Below are positions 51,450 to 59,891 of a DNA stretch of 64,000 bases, in pieces (the stretch's first letter is position 1; every line of letters starts with the position of its first letter). The notes beneath the pieces were generated by a model. That model did no database searches. It saw nothing but the letters and a program-made list of their open reading frames with translations, and was not told where the DNA came from. The DNA is taken from contig NZ_OZ245776.1 in the NCBI RefSeq assembly GCF_965227735.1, positions 1,178,001-1,242,000 on the forward strand, in the 5' to 3' direction. The DNA is from Larkinella sp965227735 (GTDB lineage Bacteria > Bacteroidota > Bacteroidia > Cytophagales > Spirosomataceae). Both the position numbers and the translations under genes were made by a program.

Positions 51450-53543
51450 TTAGTTGGGGTTTTCGAGCCAGACCTGCTGGGTGAAGGCCCCGTTGATGGC
51501 GGCATCCCATACTTCGACCCGTACCCACGTACGGTTTTTGAGATTGGTGTCGAACCGGTATGCTTTTTTGCCGAAGGGCAAGGTGTTTGTTAAATCGATG
51601 CGTTCGCGGTAGACCTGTTTGCCATCACCGGAAATGATTTCGGCAAACGACAGCGGGAAAGTCCAGTTTACGTTCAGGTTGATCGTTGCTTTTCCACTGG
51701 CCGGTACGGTCAGCGTTTCGCCGGCCCCTTTGCCATTGACCGTAAAAGCGGGCAGCATGACTTCCCCCGTGGTCACAAAAAATTTCCCCTGTTTCATGAC
51801 ATCCAGAACCGGTTGCCAGCCCGCGCTGTAGTCGGGCAGCTTATCCATCTGCATATAATTGACGTTCAGGTGGGCGTAGGTTTCGTTTTCGGGCTCCATT
51901 GTAAAAATGTCCGACTCGGCGATGGCGTGTTTTTTGTGCCCCCAGTTCGAATAATCGTCCAGCAAATCCAGCACCCGGCGACTCAGTTTCGGTTCCGATA
52001 AATCAGCGGGAATATTCTTCCAGGCCGCTCCGAAGAAATGGTCGGACTTAAAAAAGTCTTCCTCCTTGTATTTGTCCGGATAGCCCGTCGAGCCTTTGGT
52101 GCGGGCGTGGGCTGTCCAGGCCAGGCCATTTTCGGCTTCCAGCAGCTTCAGCATATCGTGCTTGTCGGCAATGCGGTAAACCTTTCCGTAGTTGGGGTCT
52201 TCGGTAACAAAGGGCATGTCGGGCTTACGCGACATAATCCAGTACACATCCTTCGGAAAAAAAGACAGCCAGTGTCCGCCGAAAAAATTATTGGGTTCTT
52301 CGCCGGGTAACAACAGAAAGTCTTTGTCCGACAGTCGTTTGCATTGTTCATGCAATGCTTTCAGTTCCCTAAGCCGCAGGCTGTCGGGGCCTTTGGGGTG
52401 GCCGGGACCGTGAAATTCCGCCAGGTGAACAATATCAACCCCGTGGTCTTTGAACACCTTCACGAAGTTGGGATTTTCCGGAATGGGCTTACCCGCCAAC
52501 ACCACCTTCATCGTAAATTCATTATGAAAGTGGCTCGACATGGTTTTGTAGCCCGGTACCACCGGATACTTGTCGTTGTGCGTAAACCGCTTCACCTCGG
52601 CCAGTGTTTCGGTGGGTTTATCCGTACTGAGCAGGCAGAAAAAGTTGAGCCGCTGCTGGGTGCCGGGGGGCGCATTCACCCAGGGGACCCACCGCCGGTC
52701 ACCCATCAAATCCTGCCGGATGCCGATGCCAAATTCCGGAACCAGACTCCGGTACCTGGTACCGTACCACGTAAAATCGAGGTTGTAGGCTTCGTCCAGC
52801 GGGTAGAAATATTGGTGTGGGGCCGGAAAAACCGCCAGCGTTCCCCTGGGGCCACTGCCCATAATAGTTCGGTATTTAACCGCCTGGGCCTTGTTGGGAA
52901 CGGACAGGTCGACGGGAATGGACTGCATTTTATTATCCGTATCCGACCAGTCCAGCGTGGTCCAACCGGGTCCGCTACCGGTTTTGCTCACCAGACCCGC
53001 GTCGTAGAGAATGGCGGTCGAGTCGACCTGCGTCGCCATCACAGCCGCCACGTTGAACAGCGGACTGCCCTGATACACGGTAATTTCAATGGCGCCTTTG
53101 AACGATGCGGCTGCGACTTCACCAATTCGCAGCACGGTTCGGGTGCCAACGGTGCTGACGCTGGCCGACCGTTTCGCCAGTTCAACGGCGTAGGCTTTGT
53201 GAGGCAACCGGTTGGTTTTATCGAAAAAAATGTTCCAGCCGTTCTGCGAGACCAAATCCCGTTTGCCCACCGTGAGCACGAAAGCCGGGTTCAGGTCGGT
53301 GGCTATTTCACTAAACTTCCCGACTTTCGACAGTTGAATATGGCTAAAAAGGGGCTTGTCCGCGGCCAGGTTAATCACCAGCCGCCCTTTCTCTTTACCC
53401 GAAGCGGGCCAGGTCACCACCAGGTCATTCCCCTGCTGCGAAACCGTTGTGGGACCACTTTTGGCAAATTTCGACAAATCGACCGGAACCTGAGCGTGGG
53501 CCACTGCGCCCAGAAAGACAAACAGGAAAAGAAAGTATCTCAT
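51450..53543 (-). CDS. Exported CehA/McbA-like PHP-type metallohydrolase
   Basis: A 697-residue secreted protein (signal MRYFLFLFVFLGAVAHAQ). The first half is beta-rich and fits a carbohydrate- or ester-binding domain. The second half has the PHP-superfamily pattern: SHFHNEFT (about 334-341), VDIVHLAEFHGPGHPKG (about 365-381), LLPGEEPNN, WTAHARTKGSTGYPD (about 473-487), with further Asp/His near AESDIFTMEPENETYAHLNV. This resembles CehA/McbA phosphoesterase/esterase-like enzymes. It could remove an ester or phosphate group from the imported ligand. It starts 18 nt after the fusion gene's start region (codirectional, so upstream in the same operon). Confidence 0.75.
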   Translation of the reverse strand: MRYFLFLFVFLGAVAHAQVPVDLSKFAKSGPTTVSQQGNDLVVTWPASGKEKGRLVINLAADKPLFSHIQLSKVGKFSEIATDLNPAFVLTVGKRDLVSQNGWNIFFDKTNRLPHKAYAVELAKRSASVSTVGTRTVLRIGEVAAASFKGAIEITVYQGSPLFNVAAVMATQVDSTAILYDAGLVSKTGSGPGWTTLDWSDTDNKMQSIPVDLSVPNKAQAVKYRTIMGSGPRGTLAVFPAPHQYFYPLDEAYNLDFTWYGTRYRSLVPEFGIGIRQDLMGDRRWVPWVNAPPGTQQRLNFFCLLSTDKPTETLAEVKRFTHNDKYPVVPGYKTMSSHFHNEFTMKVVLAGKPIPENPNFVKVFKDHGVDIVHLAEFHGPGHPKGPDSLRLRELKALHEQCKRLSDKDFLLLPGEEPNNFFGGHWLSFFPKDVYWIMSRKPDMPFVTEDPNYGKVYRIADKHDMLKLLEAENGLAWTAHARTKGSTGYPDKYKEEDFFKSDHFFGAAWKNIPADLSEPKLSRRVLDLLDDYSNWGHKKHAIAESDIFTMEPENETYAHLNVNYMQMDKLPDYSAGWQPVLDVMKQGKFFVTTGEVMLPAFTVNGKGAGETLTVPASGKATINLNVNWTFPLSFAEIISGDGKQVYRERIDLTNTLPFGKKAYRFDTNLKNRTWVRVEVWDAAINGAFTQQVWLENPN

Positions 53544-53581
53544 TGAATCGAGGCTAAGTACTGAGTTAAAAATAGTTTATA

Positions 53582-53729
53582 GTTTAGAGACTGTTCAAAA
53601 ATCATATTCTCTCTTTCGGGTTTGCCCCCAACCCCCTGAAGGGGGCTTAAAACTCCGGATCAGAAGCTCCCTTCAGGGGGTTGGGGGCGGCATAGAAAGC
53701 ATGATTTATAATTTTTGGACAATCTCTAA
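53582..53729. repeat. Hairpin element A4 with outer inverted repeats
   Basis: Inner arms 53624-53648 and 53664-53688 match at 24 of 25 (core GCCCCCAACCCCCTGAAGG); the loop contains ACTCCGGATCAG, the CCGGAT core. Outside these, TTAGAGACTGTTCAAAAATCAT on the left is mirrored by ATGATTT...TTTTTGGACAATCTCTAA on the right, giving about 148 bp with terminal inverted repeats like a small non-autonomous transposable element. Lies between DUF3823 and the PHP gene. Confidence 0.85.
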
Positions 53730-53851
53730 CCATAAACTAAAAACGATTTACGATTTACTCTGTCCATTGTTGGTGCTTATCCGAACACTAAGCACAAAGG
53801 TTCAGTCGATTCCGAACCTTTGTCGCTTAGTAGGCATTACTAACCAACCTA

Positions 53852-54586
53852 TTACAAAGTAATTTTCTGAACCGGCGTATAGATCATGTCTTCTACACCC
53901 GTAATTTTCAAGCCAATGCGGGCAAACACGTACCCTTGTGACGGAACCAGCGCGGGCAGTTCGCCCGTGGTCAGGCTCACATTGGCCAGATCCTTGATGT
54001 CGGCTCCGGCCAGGTCGGCTTTGTTCAGGCTATTACCCGCATCGACAAACTGGGTTTTGTTGACATACAACGAAACCCGCTCGACCGTTTTGCCATTGGC
54101 CGCATCGGTAATCACTTTTTCGAGGGAAACAGTACCGGTTATTTTCCGGGCATTATTCGAAATTTTCGGATTTCGAAGCATGTAATAAGGCATCACCTCG
54201 ATGTCCATCGCTTGGCTGCCCTGAATCTTGATGTCCAGACTATCCGGCGTATTAGTGGCTGTTCGTTTCCAGAGAAACGGTCCCTGTCCGTTGGGGACAA
54301 TCAGTTTGTAGTCGCCATCGAAAAGCAGCGACGAGAAGGTGCCGTCCTGCTTGATCGGTATGCGAATCGAACTGCGGTTGTTATACGCTTTCTGCCAGAG
54401 TTCCAGAAAAACCGGAAAATCGGAGTTGTTGGCCACCGCAACGTTGGCACTTTGGATCAGCAGGGGTTCGCCCTTGTACACAATCCGCCCTTCGAACGTG
54501 GATTTGGGCGGTTCAAAATTATCTAATTCGCACCCGGTCAGCCCAACGAGGAGCAGCAGGAAGAGGTAAATGAAGGAGATTTTCAT
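53852..54586 (-). CDS. DUF3823-type lipoprotein of the SusCD operon
   Basis: A 244-residue lipoprotein (MKISFIYLFLLLLVGLTGC). It begins with a small carboxypeptidase-regulatory-like beta domain (STFEGRIVYKGEPLLIQSANVAV ... FLELWQKAYNNRSSIRIPIKQDGTFSSLLFDGDYKLIVPNGQGPF) and ends with a second beta domain. This is the DUF3823 type, found only beside SusC/SusD pairs. Likely a surface accessory of the transporter. It follows SusD by 66 nt, across a hairpin at 54610-54637 that may reduce downstream expression. Confidence 0.85.
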   Translation of the reverse strand: MKISFIYLFLLLLVGLTGCELDNFEPPKSTFEGRIVYKGEPLLIQSANVAVANNSDFPVFLELWQKAYNNRSSIRIPIKQDGTFSSLLFDGDYKLIVPNGQGPFLWKRTATNTPDSLDIKIQGSQAMDIEVMPYYMLRNPKISNNARKITGTVSLEKVITDAANGKTVERVSLYVNKTQFVDAGNSLNKADLAGADIKDLANVSLTTGELPALVPSQGYVFARIGLKITGVEDMIYTPVQKITL

Positions 54587-54609
54587 GGCTTTAAGTAGGT
54601 CGCGGAGCG

Positions 54610-54637
54610 GAGCGAAATACCAGACGGTATTTCGCTC
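54610..54637 (-). promoter_or_regulatory. Intercistronic hairpin between susD and DUF3823 genes
   Basis: A perfect 12-bp stem (GAGCGAAATACC and complement) with a 4-nt loop, no T-run. It can form in the mRNA just 15 nt after the SusD stop and may protect the upstream susCD message or partly stop transcription. Confidence 0.6.
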
Positions 54638-54651
54638 GTTCGCCCATCCGC

Positions 54652-56520
54652 TTATTGGTTAGGGTTACGGACAATCGTGGGGTTGTTGTTGATAATGGCA
54701 TCCGTGATTCGCGAGTAGTAGTTGCCCAATCGGAAAACGTGGCTTTGCGTTACCCGGCCCGACAGCACCTTCCGGAACACCCATTTGTTGTGGTTGGCCG
54801 CACCCGGATTATATACTTTGTAGGGCCAGAGGCTGTAGACCCGCGTGCTGGGTTCGGTGGCTTTGCCGGGGAGGGTGGTCAGGTCGGAGTTGCTGCCGTC
54901 CCAGACGATATGGGCAATGCGCCACCGCTTCATATCCCAAAGGAGGTGGTTTTCGTAGGCCAACTCCACTTTGCGCTCGTGAACGATCCGGTCGAAGGTC
55001 ACTTCGCCGGGGGTGAGCGGTTGGGTTAAACCAGCCCGGTCACGCACCTGTTTCAGATACCCGGCGGCCACCGCATTCTGCCCCAGTTCGAAAGCGGCTT
55101 CGGCGGCATTGAGCAGCACTTCAGCATAGCGATACCGTACGTTCCAGACTTCGCTCTGTGTTCCGATCTGCCCCGAACCCGTTACAGGATCATTGTATTT
55201 CCGCATGTAAAAACCGCCCTGGGCCGAGCCATCGTAGCCGTCGATGGGCCCCGACAAACCCACCACCTGCACCGAAACGCCGTTGACCGGCTTAAGCTGG
55301 CCCAATTGGTCGCCCGACAGAATGCTGCCATTGGCCAACACCAGCCCGGCGAAGATGTCGATGGGCCGGTTTTTGAAGATCGCCCCCGGCACCAGCACCG
55401 TTCCCTGCAAACGCGGGTCTCGGTCGGCGAAGAGGTCTTCGGGCTTATCGTAATAAATATAGTCGTTTGGAGTACCCTTATTGATGGCTAAAGGCGCAAA
55501 GGAGTTGTCTAATTTTTCGAACGACTGCACCAGGTTGAGCGACGGATTCAGACGTCCCCCGCGTTCGCCTTCTTCGGTGATGGCGCGGGGCTGATTGTCG
55601 AGCGCGAAGCTGTGAATCTTGCCACTTTGGAGCTTGTAATCTTCGACGAAAATGACCTCCGGATTATTGGCTTTGTCCAGAAAAATATTGGCAAAATTGG
55701 TGGAGAGGTCAGGCGCTTTCTGATAGAGTGAATACTGCCCGGAGGTAATCAACTCCTGAGCCGAGGTCAGGGCGGTTTGGAAATAGGCGGTTGCTTTGGT
55801 CGCCGGAATGCCCACCTCGCCGTTCGGCAGCGAAACCGTTGGCGTATTGACCCCGTATTTTGCGATGGAACCGGCGTAGAGAGCCGCCCGGACTTTCGAA
55901 GCCAGAGCCAGCCCGTAGGTAGCGCGGGATTTTTCATTGGGGGTTTTCGGCAAAATCGATTTGATGGCCTCAAACTCGCTGATCACGAAATCATACACCT
56001 CCGATTCTTTGGCGCGGGGTTTACGGAGGTAACTCGCATCACCGCTGTAATCATAGGTCAGCGACTCGGTAACCAACGGCACACCACCCATCCGTTTGAC
56101 TAACTCAAAATACGCATTGGCCCGCAGAAACCGGCCTTCGGCTGCGAACCGGGCCTTGTCGGCCGCACTCAGCCGGGTAGCCGCGTTGACCCGCTCGATG
56201 AACAGGTTGATTTCGCGGATGTAGCCATAGTCCCACAGGCTCCAGTCGTCGTAGCTGTACTCCCGGTTTTGGTGCCGCCCGTAGTCGCCCGAGGCAAACG
56301 CTTCGTCGAAGCTGGCCATGATTCCAAAGTTAGCGGGTTCAACCAGGTCGGGAATGCGGTTATACAGATCCGTTGCCGCCGACAACACCAGCCGGGGGTC
56401 ACTATAGACCTCGTCAACCAGCAAAATGTTCGTGGACTTAATATTCAGAAATTCAGCATCTTCCTTGCAGCCGGTCGTTAATGAAAAAAGAGCGACGAGC
56501 GATAAAATAGTTTTCTTCAT
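54652..56520 (-). CDS. SusD/RagB family nutrient-binding lipoprotein
   Basis: A 622-residue lipoprotein (MKKTILSLVALFSLTTGC). Classical SusD/RagB domain: N-terminal TPR-like helices (DLYNRIPDLVEPANFGIMASFDEAFASGD), FLRANAYFELVKRMGGVPLVTESL, and the C-terminal VRYRYAEVLLNAAEAAFELGQNAVAAGYLKQVRDRAGL followed by HERKVELAYENHLLWDMKRWR. Longer than SusD but normal for the family. It caps the SusC partner whose stop is 12 nt upstream. The ligand is not predictable. Confidence 0.96.
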   Translation of the reverse strand: MKKTILSLVALFSLTTGCKEDAEFLNIKSTNILLVDEVYSDPRLVLSAATDLYNRIPDLVEPANFGIMASFDEAFASGDYGRHQNREYSYDDWSLWDYGYIREINLFIERVNAATRLSAADKARFAAEGRFLRANAYFELVKRMGGVPLVTESLTYDYSGDASYLRKPRAKESEVYDFVISEFEAIKSILPKTPNEKSRATYGLALASKVRAALYAGSIAKYGVNTPTVSLPNGEVGIPATKATAYFQTALTSAQELITSGQYSLYQKAPDLSTNFANIFLDKANNPEVIFVEDYKLQSGKIHSFALDNQPRAITEEGERGGRLNPSLNLVQSFEKLDNSFAPLAINKGTPNDYIYYDKPEDLFADRDPRLQGTVLVPGAIFKNRPIDIFAGLVLANGSILSGDQLGQLKPVNGVSVQVVGLSGPIDGYDGSAQGGFYMRKYNDPVTGSGQIGTQSEVWNVRYRYAEVLLNAAEAAFELGQNAVAAGYLKQVRDRAGLTQPLTPGEVTFDRIVHERKVELAYENHLLWDMKRWRIAHIVWDGSNSDLTTLPGKATEPSTRVYSLWPYKVYNPGAANHNKWVFRKVLSGRVTQSHVFRLGNYYSRITDAIINNNPTIVRNPNQ

Positions 56521-56532
56521 GGTGGGGTCGGT

Positions 56533-59500
56533 TTAGAAGCTCAGGTTCACGCCAAAATTGAACAGCTTGGTTTGCGGGTATTGCAGCCCGTTTTCGTCCT
56601 GCACTTCGGGGTCGATGCCGTAGGGGCGGGTGTTGTCGATGGAGAACAGGTTGTAGGTGTTCACAAACAGCCGGGCCTTCTGAATCTTCACTTTCTGGGT
56701 CAGCAGCGCTGGCAGGGTATAGCCCAGTTCCATTGTCCGGTTGCGGAGGTAACTGATATTCAGAAGCCACCAGGTCGAATTTTTATTGATGTTGCTGTGT
56801 CCGGTATCATTGTAGCGGAGGGGAATTTCGGAACCGGTAATCCACGGACTATCCGGGTTGAGCGGATCGGCCCGGCGCCAGCGGTCATCGAACAGCAGGC
56901 GCGGTACGTTTCCCGTATTCTGGTAGGCATTACGCTGCTCAAACTGCCGGTTGATGGCCATCATCGTGCCGCCGGAGAAGTCCATTGCAAAATCAAAGCC
57001 TTTGTATTGCAGGGTGAAGTTCAGACCACCCGACAGAATCGGCGTGTTGTTGATGCCGTAGCCAATGGGCCGTTCGTCGCGGCTGTTGATGACCCCATCG
57101 TTGTTCTGATCGCGGTAAATCAAATCGCCCGGAATCATGGTCCGGTTGCCCTGTCCGTCGTTGTTGACCACGTAGTTGTTGATCTCTTCCTGCGACTGAA
57201 ACTGACCGACGGCTTCATATCCCCAGAAAATATTGCTCCAGCGGTTTTCCAGCGATTCGCGGTATTCGAGCAGCGAGTTGCCATAGCGCGGATTATAGGG
57301 ACTCAGGAACCGGTTTCGGGCGTAGGAAATATTGGCACCGATGGTGAACCGGACGCCCCGGATGTCGCCGTTATACACCAGCGAGGCCTCGCCACCCACC
57401 ACCGCATCGCGCTCCAGGTTCTCCTGCGGCAGGGCATAGCCCAGTTCGCTGGGTACGAACACGTCGCTCTTCACGGCGGGCAACCCGTCGCGCACCCGCC
57501 GGAAATAATCAAGTGTCCCCGTGATTTTGTTGTTCAGCAACGAGAAATCCACCCCAATGTCGGTCACTTTGGCCTTCAGCCACGAAATCCGGTCGAAGGC
57601 AATCCCCCGGTCGCGGGCCGCAACGGTCGTTGTTCCCGACATGATGCCCACACCGGTATTGTAGTTGTAGCCGGGGTTGTAGGCAAAGGGGTCGAGGTCA
57701 GCGTTGTTGGGCCGAACGTTATCATCGCCCAGCATCCCATAAGATGCTCTCAGTTTAAGGTCATTCAGGAAGGCCCCGTCGTTGGTCCATTCCTTAAAGA
57801 AGGGTTCCTCGGTAATTCGCCAGGCCAGGGAAACCGATGGGAAGGTGCCCCAGCGTTTGGTGGGGGAGAATTTCCAAGAGGCATCGCGCCGGGCGGCCAC
57901 TTCCAGGAAGTATTTGTCGGCATATCCGTAATTCACCCGGCCGATGTAACCGACTCTGGCCTGTGTGAAGTCGGCATCATTGTAGGCAACAATGTCGGCA
58001 AATTGCATCACGGGCAGCGAATTGGTCTTAGGCACGGTACGAGCCTCTACGTTCCGTTCGCGCTTCTTGAGCCGCTCGGTCAGGGCAATGGCGTTGATGG
58101 AATGTTTGCCAAAGGTGTTGGTATACAGAAGCTGCAACTGCCCGATATTTTCGTCAATCTTGTTTACCACCCGCTGCCGGTACGGATTCTGGCTGCCACC
58201 CGTCCGGTTATATTGCTGGGTGCTTGGATTGTAGGTATAGGTGTCGTAAGTATACTCAAACACCTCACGTTGCGAATCCCGGAACATATACGAATACAAA
58301 CCCTTGACCGACAAGCCTTTGATGGGTGTCTGGTATTCGACCGTCGCCTGGGGGGTTATCGACGAGTAGACTTCATTGAGAAAACCCGACCGCGCATAGT
58401 TGAGGTAGCCCCAGTTGGAGGCCGGATTGCTGATCGTATTGATGTATTCAGGGTTATCGTTGGCGTAGGGGCGTTCGCCGGGCCGGTTGCGGAGAATGGC
58501 AAATTTGGGTGCCACGTAATCGTCGCCACCCGGCACACCCGGATTTTCGCGGGTTTCCTGACGCCCGGCAATCGTCAGTCCAACTTTGATCCGGTCCGTA
58601 ACCCGGACGTCGATGTTCGACTGAATATTGGAACGGTTGAATATGAACTCGCGGCCCATCACCGAATTCTGGTCCAGGCGGGTAGCGGAGATGTAGTAAT
58701 TGATCCGGTCCGAGCCGCCACTGGCACTCAGGTTGATGTTCGACTGGGGCGAGTTGGGCTGAATAATAAAATCATACCAGTCGAAGCTCTGGTAGCCGTA
58801 TTCGGTACCGGCTTTATACTTGTCCAATTCAGCCTGGGTGATGGCCGTGGTGCCGTTGCGGTTTACTTCGGCTTCGGCCTTGCCCAGGTTCCATTCGTAG
58901 GCGTTTACAACCGTCGGAAAACGGGTCCAGTTCTGAAAACCGTAGTAAGCATCCAGGTTGATGGTGCTTTTCTGCCCAACGACCCCGCGCTTGGTGGTCA
59001 CGATAATCACACCATTGGCCGCCCGTGAGCCGTAGATGGAAGCGGAGGCATCTTTCAGAACAGTGATGGTTTCGACGTCGTTCGGCGAGAGGTTGTCAAA
59101 CTGGGTTTTGTCCTTCGGCACCCCGTCGATGATGAACAGGGGATTGCCGCCCATGTTCCGAATCTGAATGTTGGCAGCAGCACCCGGCCGTCCATCGGCT
59201 TGACGGAACTGCACGCCCGGAATCTTACCGGCCAGCGTTCCGGTTACGGTAGCCGCATGAACCCGCCCCACATCGCGGGACGTCACGGACGAGATGGCCC
59301 CCGTAATCGATTCTTTTTTCTGGGTACCATACCCCACGACGACAACCTCCTGCAAGCCTTTGGAGTCCGGGTCGATGGTTACGTTCAGCGTGGACTGATT
59401 CCCGATGGGTACTTCTTTTGACAGGTAACCAATGAACGAGACCACCAGCGTGCCGCTCGTCTGGTCGGCCGGAATCGGGAGGCTGTACATACCCTCGGCA

Positions 59501-59682
59501 TTGGCTGAAGTACCGGTTGTGGTCCCTTTCAACAGAACGGTAGCTCCCGGCAGCACCTCCCCCTTATCGCCCGTAATCTTTCCTGTCAGAGTACGTTGCT
59601 GCGCCAGCGCAGGAACCCCAATCAGAAGCAGCAGCAAAAACCCAGACAGGCCAATTGCCTTCATGATGGAAATGTTCTTCAT
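56533..59682 (-). CDS. SusC/RagA family TonB-linked outer-membrane transporter
   Basis: A 1049-residue transporter. I start at MKNISIMKAIGLSGFLLLLLIG, a signal peptide; a Met 20 codons upstream gives a non-signal N-terminus. CarboxypepD_reg-like domain (QRTLTGKITGDKGEVLPGATV), the TonB-box-like segment LQEVVVVGYGTQKKESITGAIS, plug ending YGSRAANGVIIVTTKRG, then the barrel to a terminal Phe. Works with the SusD encoded 12 nt downstream. Its divergent neighbour is the HTCS-type regulator, the usual arrangement for a polysaccharide-utilisation locus. Ligand unknown. Confidence 0.97.
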   Translation of the reverse strand: MKNISIMKAIGLSGFLLLLLIGVPALAQQRTLTGKITGDKGEVLPGATVLLKGTTTGTSANAEGMYSLPIPADQTSGTLVVSFIGYLSKEVPIGNQSTLNVTIDPDSKGLQEVVVVGYGTQKKESITGAISSVTSRDVGRVHAATVTGTLAGKIPGVQFRQADGRPGAAANIQIRNMGGNPLFIIDGVPKDKTQFDNLSPNDVETITVLKDASASIYGSRAANGVIIVTTKRGVVGQKSTINLDAYYGFQNWTRFPTVVNAYEWNLGKAEAEVNRNGTTAITQAELDKYKAGTEYGYQSFDWYDFIIQPNSPQSNINLSASGGSDRINYYISATRLDQNSVMGREFIFNRSNIQSNIDVRVTDRIKVGLTIAGRQETRENPGVPGGDDYVAPKFAILRNRPGERPYANDNPEYINTISNPASNWGYLNYARSGFLNEVYSSITPQATVEYQTPIKGLSVKGLYSYMFRDSQREVFEYTYDTYTYNPSTQQYNRTGGSQNPYRQRVVNKIDENIGQLQLLYTNTFGKHSINAIALTERLKKRERNVEARTVPKTNSLPVMQFADIVAYNDADFTQARVGYIGRVNYGYADKYFLEVAARRDASWKFSPTKRWGTFPSVSLAWRITEEPFFKEWTNDGAFLNDLKLRASYGMLGDDNVRPNNADLDPFAYNPGYNYNTGVGIMSGTTTVAARDRGIAFDRISWLKAKVTDIGVDFSLLNNKITGTLDYFRRVRDGLPAVKSDVFVPSELGYALPQENLERDAVVGGEASLVYNGDIRGVRFTIGANISYARNRFLSPYNPRYGNSLLEYRESLENRWSNIFWGYEAVGQFQSQEEINNYVVNNDGQGNRTMIPGDLIYRDQNNDGVINSRDERPIGYGINNTPILSGGLNFTLQYKGFDFAMDFSGGTMMAINRQFEQRNAYQNTGNVPRLLFDDRWRRADPLNPDSPWITGSEIPLRYNDTGHSNINKNSTWWLLNISYLRNRTMELGYTLPALLTQKVKIQKARLFVNTYNLFSIDNTRPYGIDPEVQDENGLQYPQTKLFNFGVNLSF

Positions 59683-59794
59683 AGAAATGAATTTAATTAG
59701 AGGATTTTGTGAGGAATAGGCATCTCCTTTGTAATCTGGCATAATTCAAAGGAATGATTTTGCAATTATAAGAAGTAGAGAACGGCGTCATCTT

Positions 59795-59802
59795 TACTTT
59801 TG
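59795..59802 (+). promoter_or_regulatory. Possible -7 box for the HTCS gene
   Basis: TACTTTTG is a perfect match to the Bacteroidota -7 consensus TAnnTTTG, 90 nt upstream of the chosen ATG. No TTTG lies at the correct 19-20 nt distance upstream, so support is partial. Confidence 0.4.
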
Positions 59803-59891
59803 ACCAATTAACCAGGACGGCTGTTCAATTTTTGCCTGTTTATGTCCTATTCTGAATAATTGTGCGAATCACAATACATCTAGCTGAATTT

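Noticed and set aside
56572..59028. An 818-codon open frame on the plus strand opposite the second SusC gene
   Set aside because: Same reason: a shadow of a well-supported gene, with no features of its own.
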